Assembly (NCBI GenBank): GCA_963971305.1
Contig: OZ020317.1
Location: 20,106,001 to 20,170,000 of the forward strand
DNA: 64,000 nt
Source of the DNA: Arcuatula senhousia
Lineage: Eukaryota > Mollusca > Bivalvia > Mytilida > Mytilidae
Reading direction: 5' to 3'
The position numbers and the translations under genes are program-made. Positions within the stretch are counted from its first letter, which is position 1. Every line of letters begins with the position of its first letter. The notes beneath the pieces were generated by a model. It saw only the letters and a list, made by a program, of their open reading frames with translations, did not search any database and had not been told where the DNA came from. This document shows, piece after piece, positions 44,742 through 57,100 of the stretch.

Positions 44742-45171
44742 ATGTTCAATGTAGACTAAACGCTTGAAAAACTCTTTTCTGTCAAACGCACAAATGATCA
44801 TTTTGGTATGTTGGTTTTTCAAAGTACCATAGGCACTGTACAAAAGCAGTCTAACTATTTGTGTTCTTGCAATTAAATTGAAAACTTGTTTATTGTCTAT
44901 ATGTGTTAAAATACATGTATCTCTGGGTTATGAATGGGAGTAGGCATATTTTTTAAATTTCCTTTTTTTACACAGACGTAAAACACCAACTCACTCACTT
45001 CTTTTTACTTTTTCTTTGATTTCAATCAGAATAAAGTACATTAAACAGGATTTTTAAATTTATATTTCATTTAATTTGGTCATAGACCTGTATTATACAG
45101 GTCCATGATTTGGTTCATTAAAGAATGGACATATTAAGAAATTCATGTAAAAATCTTTTGCAGATTAAAGA

Positions 45172-45356
45172 TACCGTGGTTTCATTATTAATATTCGTGG
45201 GATATTAATTTTCGTTGTTTTTGTGGGTTACTAAGCCTTTAACCACAAAACTGGTACCCAACAAAAAGATTAAATAACATTGATCTGAGACATCAGAACC
45301 ATGAAATTAAGAATCCAAGAACTGGTCCTTTTTCAACAAAACACAAAATCACAGTA
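45172..45356. mobile_element. MITE, GTGGTTTCATTATTA family, decayed
   Basis: Begins TACCGTGGTTTCATTATTAA with TTCGTGGGATATTAATTTTC and ends AATCACAGTA. The same family as 12708-12917, with a degraded right end. Confidence 0.6.
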
Positions 45357-45419
45357 ATATACTATTACATAGATTTCAAGTTGTATTTTTTAAATGTCTT
45401 AATATTTTATACAAAATCT

Positions 45420-45720
45420 AATTTTATAAACAGAAGAAATTGTGACCTTGACAGGGCCATAACTCTTTTTATCCTTTGACATAGGGTTTTGATATTAGAC
45501 GTGAAGATGTATCATAAGGAGACAAGCCAGAATGACCATCATTTGACCTTTGACCTCATCACAAAATTTACATACAAATCATATCAGGGCAATATCTTTT
45601 TCACCCTTTGACATAAGGCTTTGATATTTGATATGAAGGTGAATCATTACGAATAGTGTCATGCATCAATCAGAATGACCTCGAACTTTGACCTTGGGGT
45701 TAAATAATTGTTAATATCAT
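45420..45720 (+). repeat. Two diverged ~170-bp tandem repeats
   Basis: CTTTGACATAGGGTTTTGAT and CTTTGACATAAGGCTTTGAT mark equivalent points, each followed by GAAG-TG-ATCAT and an AGAATGACC stretch. A related fragment is at 47380-47465. Probably the core of a dead element. No ends seen. Confidence 0.5.
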
Positions 45721-45806
45721 ACAGTTTTTCCAACATTTTGGTGTAAAAAGAATTCAAATATTCTTCAAGGACTTTTTCAGGGTATTTTAGTAGTTTTTAA
45801 GGATAA

Positions 45807-47156
45807 TAAAAAGCTTCGCTGAGCGCAGCATGATACGACCGCAACACATTGAACCCTGTACCTTTTAGGCCAAATATGGATAGTCAATAGCTCTGGACAC
45901 ATGCAACCCATGGTGGACTGACAAAGGTTTTTGACACATGCCTTCTTTGGTAGACTTTCCACTCACATTTTACAAGGAATTCATTAGATTTTAACTATTT
46001 TAAAAGCGATTTTAACTATTTTAAAAGCAAATGGAAAAAATTGTTCTTGCAATATCATATTTATAACATTTCAATAACCCTGCTCAATTCTATATTAAGA
46101 AATAGACCCTAGTCTTGGTTAATCTATTATCATTGATGTTTTTATGCAATAAAAAAGTTTCGATTTTGGCCCCTATTGGCCCTAATTACGTAATAGGGGG
46201 AAAAAGGGGGGTCAAAAAAATTAAAAATTCTCAATTTTGTATCCGCTATTCGACAAGAACATGCACACATGCAATAAAAAAATAAAAATTTTCAAAATTG
46301 GATCACAAGTAAAAAAGTTTCGATTTTGGTCTCCTTTGGCCCCTAATAACATAGCAGGGGAAAAAGGGCAGTCGCAAAAATTAATTCTCAATTTTGCATC
46401 TGCTATTTGACAAGAATAAACATGCAAAAAAAAATTCAAAATAGTACCACAAATAAAATAGTTTCGATTTGGCCCCTTTTGGACCCTTGTTATGTAATAG
46501 GGGGAAAAGGGGGGGGGTCGCAAAATTTCATTCTTAATTTTGTATCCCCTATTTTACGAGAACAAACATGCAAAAAAAAAAAATTTCAATATCGGACCAC
46601 AAATAAAAAAGTTTCGATTTTGGCCCCTAACTACATAACGGGGAAAAAAGGGGCAAGAATATTCATCAGGTTCATTCTTTTATTGTAAGAAACATACTTG
46701 ACAAATTTCACAGCAATAGGCCAACTAGGACCAAAGTTATTGTGGAAACAAATAAAATATGATTTTTTTGCCCCTTTTGGGCCCCTAATTTTGAAACGAA
46801 AAAAGGGGAGACCCCCAATATCAATCCCATTCATCCTTTTATGGTAAGGAACATCACTGTCAATTTTCATAACAATCAGATAACTAGAACTAAAGTTATT
46901 GTGGAAACAAACAAAAAAGTAGTATTTTTTGCCCTTTTTTGGCCCCTAATGTCTAAACGAAAAAAAGGGGGACCCCCAAAATCAATCCCATCCATCCTTT
47001 TTATGGAAAGGAACATCATTGTAAAATTTCACAGCAATCGGATAACTAGAACTAAATTTATTGTGGGAACACTAAAGTTAACAGACGACGGCACAGACGC
47101 AGACGCAGACGACAAGAGCATCATACCATTATACGTCCGCAAAAATCGTATAAAAA
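45807..47156 (+). mobile_element. Family B element
   Basis: Left end TAAAAAGCTTCGCTGAGCGC with ATGATACGACCGCAAC. The core is four to five TTTGACAAGAA/TGGCCCC monomers and then GCAATAGGCCAACTAGGACC modules. The tail is CAGACGCAGACGACAAGAGC and ATTATACGTCCGCAAAA, with the GCGGT part of the hairpin deleted before CGTATAAAAA. Confidence 0.85.
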
Positions 47157-47215
47157 TATAGTTGACAATTTTATTTTTTCTGATAATATATTCTGTAAAA
47201 GAGTTTTCAGCTTTT

Positions 47216-47312
47216 CAGGGATATTTTCAATATTTTTCAAAATACAAGGTCCTTGAACATCAAAATGAAATTCAAGGGGTTTTCCAGATTTCAAGGATGC
47301 TTGGCAACCCTG
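47216..47312 (+). mobile_element. Fragment of the CAGGG MITE family
   Basis: Shares CAAAATACAAGGTCCTTGAA, AAATTCAAGG and TTTCAAGGATGCTTGGCAAC with the element at 20180-20465. Ends CCCTG. The left part is shortened. Confidence 0.5.
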
Positions 47313-49029
47313 GTTTTATGTAAAGTGTGTGTGGACCAAGTCTCAATTACCCTTGGCATACAGATGTTTCTAAAAGCTGACAAAGGGGTTTGATATCTAG
47401 AATGTAGATGTATCATCATGAAACAATGTGTCAGGTGTCAAAGTGACTTTGAACCTTGACCATTAATTTTTAGGCAAGCGCCAGCGAAGCCTTATGGAGT
47501 CTATAGAGTAGTGATGATTTTCGCGTTTTTTTTCAGTCTAGACGGAGTGATTTTCCTGCATCCAGTCTGGAATAAAATGCTTTATTTTGTATATTACTTT
47601 TCAATATGTGTTAACATGATATACACTTCTATAAATCTCCCATTTATATTGGAATTTTATATGACCGGCACAAGTTTTATTTATTACTTTGCATCTTACA
47701 TGTGGGACTATTTAGTTAATGGCGATATAATATACATTATGTATTCATCTATTACTTGATTTGTTCGTATAAATATTTCTGTTATTTGATTGGTTAATGC
47801 AAGGAAAATATCTTCTCCATTCATAAATTCAATATACAATACACATCTTTGGGACGAGTGCATTTTAATCGAAGGGGTGTTTCAATCGATGCCGTTTTTA
47901 CACGATACCTGTCGTGTTCATTAACTTTAAATTTGAGGGCATCTGCATGACGATCCTTTCTTTGCTCACCAAAATTTATATTTCGCAAACATTTTGAACA
48001 ATATACTTTAACAGAGAATAAATCTATTATACATGTTATAGTTCTTATATATTTCGCTTGCCCTTAAACGCTTTAGCGCTTTGATTCATACTTAGGAAGG
48101 GGACTCATCAGTTTAGGTTCCCTTTATCAGTTTTACTAGTTATTGTTTACTGGAACATCTGATGTATAGTGATTGCACATGACTTTTGGTGAGCAGAGTT
48201 GGAAATAATAGCCTGGCCGCCAGCCCGAGACTTGCAAATTTTTGGCAGGGCTTGCTAAAATTAATGTGTATTTAACTGGCTATAAAGTGAAGACCACTAG
48301 AATTTCAATTCAAGGCTGGTTACTTTTTTCAGCGAATTTCCTACACTGCATGTGGTGAGCCAAAATAAATTATAGACGATAAAGGGATGTGGAATAAGTG
48401 TACGCAACACAACCAATAGTCTACATAGAGAAATCAATTGTCAATTAAGGATGTTCGAGGGTGACTTTGAAAGTGATGAGGTTTTGAAATTAATGCATTA
48501 AATCATAAGGGAATACTTAAAAATACAAAATAAGCTAAAACTTTTGATAGCTTACCGTGCTCATTTCAAAGATAATAAGAGTTCAAAATTTGGCGGGAAA
48601 AGGTTTTCTCTGTCTTTTTCATAGCTTTATCATTAGTATAGTTTAGCTGTTTAAATCTTTGTAAAAGTTATTAGAATTTGAAATAGATTTGTAAAACAGA
48701 TATTTATGATGTAATGAAGACCTTACACAAAAGAAAAATAGGGGTTACCATGCAAAATTGTTTGCCTTATTTTGATGGAAAAAACCCGAGGATTCCGCAA
48801 AAAAATGTCTAAAATCTCAAAAGCTGACCCTCCATCATCCTTAAGCAACAATCCTTAATAGAATTCAAATGGGCCCTATGGCAATTTATTAAGCAATTTG
48901 ATGTTTTGTGTAAATGGGTTTTAAAGAGTAAATTTGAATTGTGTAAATGGGTAACAAAGGTCAGTCGAATTCATTGGTGGAGGTGGAAACTATCACCCTT
49001 AGCAATCAACAATCAATGAAATTCAATTA

Positions 49030-49176
49030 AAGTTATAATATGTGTGCATAAATTTCTGATCAATCAGATAATTAGAACTAAAGTTATCATGCCAACAAGA
49101 ATGTTAACAGACAACGACGAAGACGACAGCATTATACCATAATACGACCACAATTTTTGGGGGTTGTATAAAAAAT
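49030..49176 (+). mobile_element. Truncated family B tail
   Basis: Only the last module (CAATCAGATAATTAGAACTA, AAGTTATCATGCCAACAAGA) and the tail GACAACGACGAAGACGACAG, then ATAATACGACCACAATT and TTGTATAAAAA remain. Confidence 0.65.
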
Positions 49177-49479
49177 GCTTCATCTTAGACAAACATCTTC
49201 CTTATCACTTTAAAATCATACACTGTAACACAGATTGTATATAAGCTTTTTATTTAGCTGAAAGCTTTAACAAAATATAAATCATTTCATAGAAATAAAC
49301 TAATAAACAATGAAATTGGCTAATAACATATCAAAATATCACATAAAAATTTATAACATAACAATGCATATTTCTTGATAGCTTTTTAATAGCCCTATTC
49401 ATTATTTGCACAATGTTCAAATGATTTAGGTTCACAATATGATGTTAAACCAAAACAAAGTCATTTCATAGATGGGGCA

Positions 49480-50310
49480 TAAAAATCATACTGGAACTCA
49501 CATTCTCCCAAAATACCAAATGAAAATCCTAGGTCAAGGTGAAAAGATGAGGATGCTGCTGATAAATAAGCATATCAAGTTTAATAAATCTATGACTTAT
49601 ACACTGTAGTTCCAGCTCATACAAAAATAACATTGCTATTGTTATACATGTATATTAAAAATTTTCAAAGTCATTCAACTGGATATTCAAAGTTAAGGGT
49701 CTTGAGATGGGGAGACAACGGTGCTAAAGCTCTTAAAACCTACACATTGCTAGTACTGTTAACCAACTAATTTTTAGCGAGCAATTTATATTTGTGGATT
49801 TCATGAGGGACAGAAGAATTGTGAACATAAATATCCATGAAATTGCCCACTGACACCAAAATGCAAGATATTGTAGTGGCAAAAATAAATTGGTTTACAG
49901 TACATGTATATGCATGGACATGTTGTCAACAATACTCAACTGAAAGTCCAAGGTCAAGGTCAAAAGATATGGATGCAGCTATGCAAAGCTACTTCTGGTG
50001 CTAATGCATATGAAGTTTCATCAATATAGGACATATTTCTTGAGTTTGCTCACAAAACTTTAACATTGCTATATATGTATTGAAAATTGTCAAATTCTCT
50101 CAACATGAAAAATCAAGGTCAAGGTCAAAAGATGGGTATGCAACTGTGCTAAGCTACCACTGGGGCATATACTTTTATGCCAAGTTTGATCAACCTAGGA
50201 CTGATAGCTCAAATATGGAAGTGCTCATAACACTTTAACAATAAAACTTAACAGTGCTGCCACCAGTCAAGTAACACCTATGTCTTGCTCAGCTTCACAG
50301 GTGAGAAAAA
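49480..50310 (+). repeat. Three diverged ~200-bp tandem repeats downstream of ALS2
   Basis: Units share GGTCAAGGTCAAAAGAT, GGATGC...GCTA and AACATTGCTAT, and end with TTCACAGGTGAG. It looks like a decayed element of the tandem-monomer superfamily without a preserved microsatellite tail. Confidence 0.45.
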
Positions 50311-51115
50311 AACCTTGCTATCTTATGTTTTTAAATTTTCTAATCACAATCTACAAAAACAATAAAATATCTTAAAAGTCACATTTATGTATACAACACA
50401 AATATATATTGTCATGTTAAACAAAATAAATATATAAACAGAATTCAAATGAACTACATATGTATTTTTTATGTGATTTTCATGGGGCAGACAAGCAAAG
50501 AATATTTAATCCAATCAAACAAACAAAAAAATGCTTTCATTTCTTTTATAATGAATTTTTGAAAACCATAAACTCATAAATCCACATTTTATTTCTAATT
50601 CACAAATATTTGATGCTAACAAATTGAAATATAATTTCACAATGCAAATGTTGATTAAATGTCACAACAGCTGCATGATATAGGGATTTAACTAGTGTAC
50701 AGAACATATATATGACCAAAAATGCATAAATTTTTATTTAAACGTTTAAATAACAAAAAAATGTAGCATTTTCTTTACATTTTTAACAAAATGTTTGATC
50801 AATAATTTGTAATCATTTCAAAATTAACATAACATTAAATATGAATAATTTTTACAATTACAAATCTACATGTATGTATATTTTTCTAGCTAACAAATGG
50901 CACAAAATTATATACCTCAATATAAACACAATTCATTTTTTTTCTAAGGCATATAAAATTCTAAAATTTACAAATAAATTTATATTTTCTTGATTATTTA
51001 AATTACAAATGAAATCTATCACATTTATGAATATTGTTTGAGTTATATTTTGCCCTTTTTAAATTTTTCATTTAGATGGCAATGTTGTATACTATATATA
51101 ATGTACGTTATCTTC

Positions 51116-51160
51116 TTAATGAGTTGGAATCTTCTCATTCTGTATTTGGTAGTAGCAGGC
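51116..51160 (-). CDS. ALS2: ALS2 last coding exon
   Basis: Encodes [14 protein letters not shown] then TAA. Human ends ACYYQIQREKLN. Acceptor TTATTTTTCAG. The 3' UTR must run below 51116. A possible poly(A) signal (AATAAA on the minus strand) lies at 49248-49253, but others exist. Confidence 0.94.
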   Translation of the reverse strand, partial: ACYYQIQNEKIPTH

Positions 51161-54100
51161 CTGAAAAATAAAAACAAAATACAAATATTGTTGATGGACT
51201 AAAATTCCTTTTTAATGGTTTTCTTAAGTCAGTTTTTTTACTTTAGTATGCTATATAAATTTTGCATAATTTTTTTTTCCATTTCTGACCCTTAAAATAG
51301 TCTAAGTCAGCTCGAAAAACAGGAAGTAGATCATGGACTGCCCTGGAAAGTAGAAGAAATATATATTATATCATGCTAAATTTGAAATCAATCCCTTCAG
51401 TAGAAGCTGAGATATTGTAACAGACGGACGGACCAACGGACAGGTTGATTGCAATATAGCCCCCTCTCTTACGAGTAGGGGTATAATATTCAGAGTTTAA
51501 ACATTTGGCATTGGGGATAATCCTATGATTACTTTGATAATCAAATTTCTGGTAATAAGTCTATGAAGAACAATGAGTGGGATATTTTGGCAGATATATT
51601 GTGATAACGAAATAAGTGGAAATAAGATCAGCATGGGTAATCTGCTTTTACCTTAGAATGGCCGTCTTCCAAGGAAGTATGTCACCTGTGCCTCAATAAT
51701 ATTTGGTTAACAGGAAGAAGACGAGTTACGGCTATAAGATACCTTAATTACACCATATAGTACTCTAGGAAGCTTAACATGCCAAATATCAAGAGGTTTT
51801 GTCATGTAGTTGCCAGGAAAACTGGGATGGATAATTTTGTGAAGCTGCAGGACAACAACACAAGATGCAGGCAACATAAAAATGAATTGGTTTACAATTT
51901 CTAATAATAATCTTACATATAATGTTGTAAACATGATTCCTAGTTCTCCATTCTCCAGATATCTTTCCATCAGATCTTCGATGAAATGGACTTCGGCACC
52001 AAGATGGCGGATCTTAGCCCTGACGACAACATACTGGAAGATTGGGAACAGTTCATCCATACACCATATATGGTCTTCTCCTAATGTGGTCTTTACAGTC
52101 TGAAATAAAATGAGTAAATAAGAAAGAATGTGTCCATGGGACACGGATGCCCCCGCTGGCCTCAAATAAAAAGTTGAAGTCCGACAGGTCTGAAAGTCAC
52201 TTAGGACGCATAGTTTATCATACTTAACCATCCTAAGTTTCAAATCATTCCCATGTATGGTTTCTGAGAAAAGCTTGACGGAAATTTTCATGTAGATTTT
52301 GGTATCGATCCAGCCCCAAACAGGAAGTAGATGTCCAACAGGTCTAAAACTTGCTTTGGATGTATAGTTTGTCATACTGAACCATCCTATCAAGTTTCAA
52401 GTTTTTCCCACTTAAGGTTTCTGAGAAAAGCTTGACGGAAATTTGTACGGACGGACATGAGTAAAACTTAATGCCCCTCAACATGTCGTGGCGGGGGCAT
52501 AATAAAATAATTCTTAGATTCTCACCCAAATTTATAAAAATATAGGACCGGCAGGCAAATTCTATTTCTTTGGATTTTTTATCCATTTTGATAAGACTTT
52601 CTGCTATTTTAAAGAATTGACAAAAAATTAACATAAAAAGACTAAAAATCTTAAAAAACTAGAAAATTTGTCTATGAGCCACAGGATGGCCCTCCCGTTC
52701 TTGAAATATCATTGACCCTCAATGTGTATTACCTTGGATATGCACCTTTACAAAGAAATTGATCAAAAGTGTTCATGTGTAAAATATAGGTCACTGTGAC
52801 CTTATTTCTGGTGGGTGGTGCCATGTTACCAAGACTCATCCAGTAGTGAAATATTATTGACCCCTAACATGTATTATTCAAGATATGGACCTTAACCAAA
52901 GTCATTCATGCGAAAAATATAGGTCACAGTGACCTCATTTCTGGTGGATGGTGTCACCTTACCCAAGACACATCTAGTTGTGAAATATCATTGTCCCCAA
53001 CATCTAGTATCCAAGTTATGGACCTCAACCAAGAACTTAAACTTAACCAAAGTCATTCATGCATAAATATAGGTCACAGTGACCTTATTTCTTGTGGGTG
53101 GTGTCACCTTACCTAAGACACATCTAGTGGTGAAATACCATTGACAATCAACATGTAGTTTCTGAAATATGGACCTTAACCAAGAACTTAACCAAAGTCA
53201 TTCTTGTGTAAATATAGGTCACAGTGACCTTATTTCCAGTGGGTGGTGCCACCTTACCTAAGACACATCTAGTAGTGAAATATCATTGACTCCCAACATC
53301 TAGTATCCAAGTTATGGACCTTAACCAAGAACTTAACTGAAGTCGTTCATGCATAAAATATAGGTCACAGTGACCTAATTTCTAGTGGGTGGTGTAGCCC
53401 TAACCAAGACCCATCTGTTGGTGAAATATCATTGACCCCCAACATCTAGTATCCGAGTAATGGACTTTAACCAAGAACTTAACCAAAGTGTTACGAACAG
53501 ACAGACAAGGGTAAAACTATATGGCCGATCCACATACGTGGTCGGGCCATAAAAATTTGGAGGGGGGGCTGAGAAAAAATGGGGTGGGAGGGGATCAGAA
53601 TCTTTTTTTTTTATATTTGCCTAAACCAAAATTTCTAAAAATCTAGCAAACTCCTATGCAGTAGACTTAAATATAGTTCCTGATTATCCCACTGTTGTAT
53701 AAAAATATTAGTTTATTTACTTTATTCAACATATCTACACAAAATTTCATGAGGAGCAGAATTTTTTTTCTATAAATCAACAAGGGCAAAAGCAGGGGGG
53801 AGCCCATGGGGCCAATATGTAATGATCAATCATTCAATAGAAGAAAATGAGATGTGGAATAAGTGTACGCGACACAACCTACATTATAAACGTATATTTT
53901 AAATATCCACAATGGAAAACAGCCAGCAGCCTTCAATGTGACCAGCGGTCGCTGCTCGCTGTTTTTCAATTGGCCCCTGGATTGAAAATAAAATACATAT
54001 GATTCAAGCCCAATCCCAAAGTGCATTGAAAGACCCTCTTCTTGACAAAAAACAATTAACAAAAATTCGACTAAATACAAACATAAGCTTTGATAAAGAT

Positions 54101-57100
54101 TCCTGGCTTAGGACAGGCACATTAAAATGTGGCGGGGTTAAACTAGTTTTTTGGCGCCAACCTTCCCCCTAATGATAATCAATAACAAAGCACACCATTT
54201 TACTTCAATTTTGCTGGAAAACAGAAAAAGCCTGTTCAGGTTGTTTTTCATTGTGGATTATTTAATAGATGTTGATATATGTAGGTTGTTTTTTTGTACT
54301 TGTATTCCACAAATCGTTATTTTCTATTCAAATATATTGTTTGATACAATTATGGATATTTGATTCATGTCTGCAATCTGTTGCAAGTAATTATTTTAAT
54401 ATATTTTGAGAATCCATAAATTAATATATTGATCCTCTATCTTTTTCCAATTTCAAAGAAAAAATTATTAAATGCCAAACTTTCAATGCTCACATGTTTC
54501 TTTTTACAACAGTTTTTACCTAGGTTGAACTTTGACCTTTGACATATGTATGACCTTACATTCTGGTTATTCTAAAGTGGGTCAATTTGCAATTTTTGCA
54601 CTGACTGACCAATGAGGAGTCCTGACCTCTTCTTGTTTCAGTGATATCCAAAATATTCAATCTAACTATTTTTTTCTGCAAAAGGGGGGTCAGGTCAACT
54701 GGGGCCACCTAATCTGGCACTGAATGAGGCTTTGAATTCTAGGTTAATATAGAAACACCTACCTCAGTAATTTCAGTAAAAGAATCAGAGATAACTTGTA
54801 ACTTCTCCTTGGGACTGAACGCTGTGCTGAAAGAAGGATTGAATTGGATATCTATTATCTACATGTATATTCTAGTAATTTTTCAACTATCACCCAAAGA
54901 TATAACATATTTCTAAACAGTTTTGAAGTGCATTTTGCTTTATTTATAATCTTACTATTTTTTATGTGTGGGCCTAGAATGATTATGAGATTTTTATTCA
55001 TAAATCCATTTTTGGAAAGAGCCCTATGTAGTCATATAGCTTTCTGATTTTCACATTTTTTTATCTTCTAGATTGGGTAAACTGGTCAAGCAATATTCCT
55101 TCCTGAGGATTTATTATAGAAAATTCATCCTGTATGCATGATTATTGTATGTTATACAGGTTGTCTAAACTAAGAGGTACATTTTTATACCCCTATAATA
55201 AATACAATATAAATATGCACTACATTTCATATATCGATACACCATGGCCAGTAAATGTACACTTATAATGCATTTTGACCTTTTACCTTTAATTTAATCA
55301 ATACCTCATTTTATTCAAGTGGGTGGTGCCAAATTACAGATTTCATAACAAGTGTTTAAGTAGACGGACCAAATGAACAAAATTGATATGTTTCAAGTTA
55401 GTGAAAAACAGATCATTCTTCATTTTAGTGCTTAGATTTAGCTCTGCCTTTTAATGCTTTAGCGCTTTGATTTTTAGGGTAGTAATGGCAAATAGAAACA
55501 AGAGGCTCCCAGGAGCCTGAATCGCTCACCTGGTCTTGATGTTGACCCTATACTTTTGTAGAGCTAAATGAGCTGAACATTTAAGCAAGCAACAGCTTTT
55601 CTCTACCTGCAATAGTTTTCATTCTATAGGCCAAAAACACCATTTTTCACCTATAAGGGGCCATAACCCCTAAAAGGAGTCATCTGACAACTTCGACCCT
55701 ATGGAGACTTTTATAGAGCTAAATGAGCTGAACATTTAAGCAAGCAACAGCTAATCTCTATCTGCAATAGTTTTTATTCTGTAGGTCAAAAACATGAAAA
55801 ATCGCTTTTTTCAGGGGCCGTAACCCCTATAAGGGGTCATCTGACAACTTCGACCCTATGGAGAATTTTGTAGAGCTAAATGAGCTGAACATTTAAGCAA
55901 GCAACAGCTAATCTCTATCTGCAATAGTTTTCATTCTGTAGGCCAAAAACATGAAAAAAATTTATTTTTCAGGGGCCGTAACTCCTATAAGGGGTCATCT
56001 GACAACTTCGACCCTATGGAGAATTTTGTAAAGCTAAATGAGCTGAACATTTAAGCAAGCAACAGCTAATCTCTATCTGCAATAGTTTTCATTCTGTAGG
56101 CCAAAAACATGAAAAATCGCTATTTTTCAGGGGCCGTAACCCCTATAAGGGATCATCTGACAACTTTGACCCTATGGAGAATTTTGTAGAGCTAAATGAG
56201 CTGAACATTTAAGCAAGCAACAGCTAATCTCTATCTGCAATAGTTTTCATTCTGTAGGACAAAAACATGAAAAAACACTATTTTTCATGGGCCATAACCC
56301 CTATAAGAGGTCATCTGACAACTTTGACCCTATGGAGACTTTTTTAGAGCTAAATGAGCTGAACATTTAAGCAAGCAACAGCTAATCTCTATCTGCAATA
56401 GTTTCCATTCTGTAGGCCAAAAATATAAAAAATGGCTATTTTTCACCTTTAAGGGGCCGTAACCCCTATAAGGGATCATCTGACAACTTCGACCCTGTGG
56501 AGACTTTTGTAGAGTTAAATGAGCTGAACATTTAAGCAAGCAACAGCTAATCTCTATCTGCAATAGTTTTCATTCTGTAGGCCAAAAACATGAAAAAATG
56601 CTATTTTTCACCTTTAAGGGGCCATAACCCCTATAAGGGGTCATCTGACAACTTTGACCAAATAGAGACTTTTGTAGAGCTTTTGATGCTGAATCAGTAG
56701 CGTGGCCTCAGATTTCCTCTATCTCTTATACTTTTTGATTTATAAGCCAAAAACAGTAGTCTGACCCCCCTGGTCTATTTCTAGTAACGGTGGCCATCTT
56801 TTTAGACGGATCAAAAATTGAAACACAAGTTTGGTGCAGGACACCCTAAGGATCATTCACACCAAGTTTCATTAAATTCTGTTCAGTAGTTTCAGAGGAG
56901 AAGATTTTTGAAAAATTGTTAACCGACGACGACGACGACGACGGACGCCAAGTGATGGTAATAGCTCACATGGACCTTCGGTCCAGGTGAGCTAAAAAGC
57001 ATAACAGGTCTACATACAAGTAGATAAATAATGACTTTTTTGTATGTACTTGGATATTGTGTCATGTCAAGGTTTTTCACATCCATTAATTATCTGTTTC

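Larger units (their letters stand above)
44742..51115. other. Intergenic region between ALS2 and CASD1
   Basis: No gene was recognised. Contents: a GTGGTTTC MITE (45172-45356), diverged tandem repeats (45420-45720, 49480-50310), a family B element (45807-47156), a CAGGG MITE fragment (47216-47312) and a truncated family B tail (49030-49176). The ALS2 3' UTR occupies part of the right end and the CASD1 promoter must lie at the left end. 47313-49030 and 50311-51115 show nothing recognisable. Confidence 0.55.
52100..54762. other. ALS2 intron with families F, E and D
   Basis: Contains, in order, F (52127-52504), E (52655-53550) and dispersed repeat D in reverse orientation (53836-54120) with a second diverged D half at 54210-54340. 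54341-54762 shows nothing recognisable. Confidence 0.6.

Noticed and set aside
49248..49253. AATAAA on the minus strand as the ALS2 poly(A) signal
   Set aside because: It is 1.9 kb from the stop codon in very AT-rich DNA with several other AATAAA-like hexamers, so it is mentioned only as a possibility.
51707..52393. A 228-codon minus-strand frame as one protein
   Set aside because: Only the 61 codons at 51917-52099, bounded by AG and GT, match alsin. The flanking codons are intron and a family F repeat.
53826..54080. An 84-codon frame as a gene
   Set aside because: The same sequence occurs at 12930-13230 with a stop codon in the frame, and a third diverged copy follows at 54210. It is a dispersed repeat.
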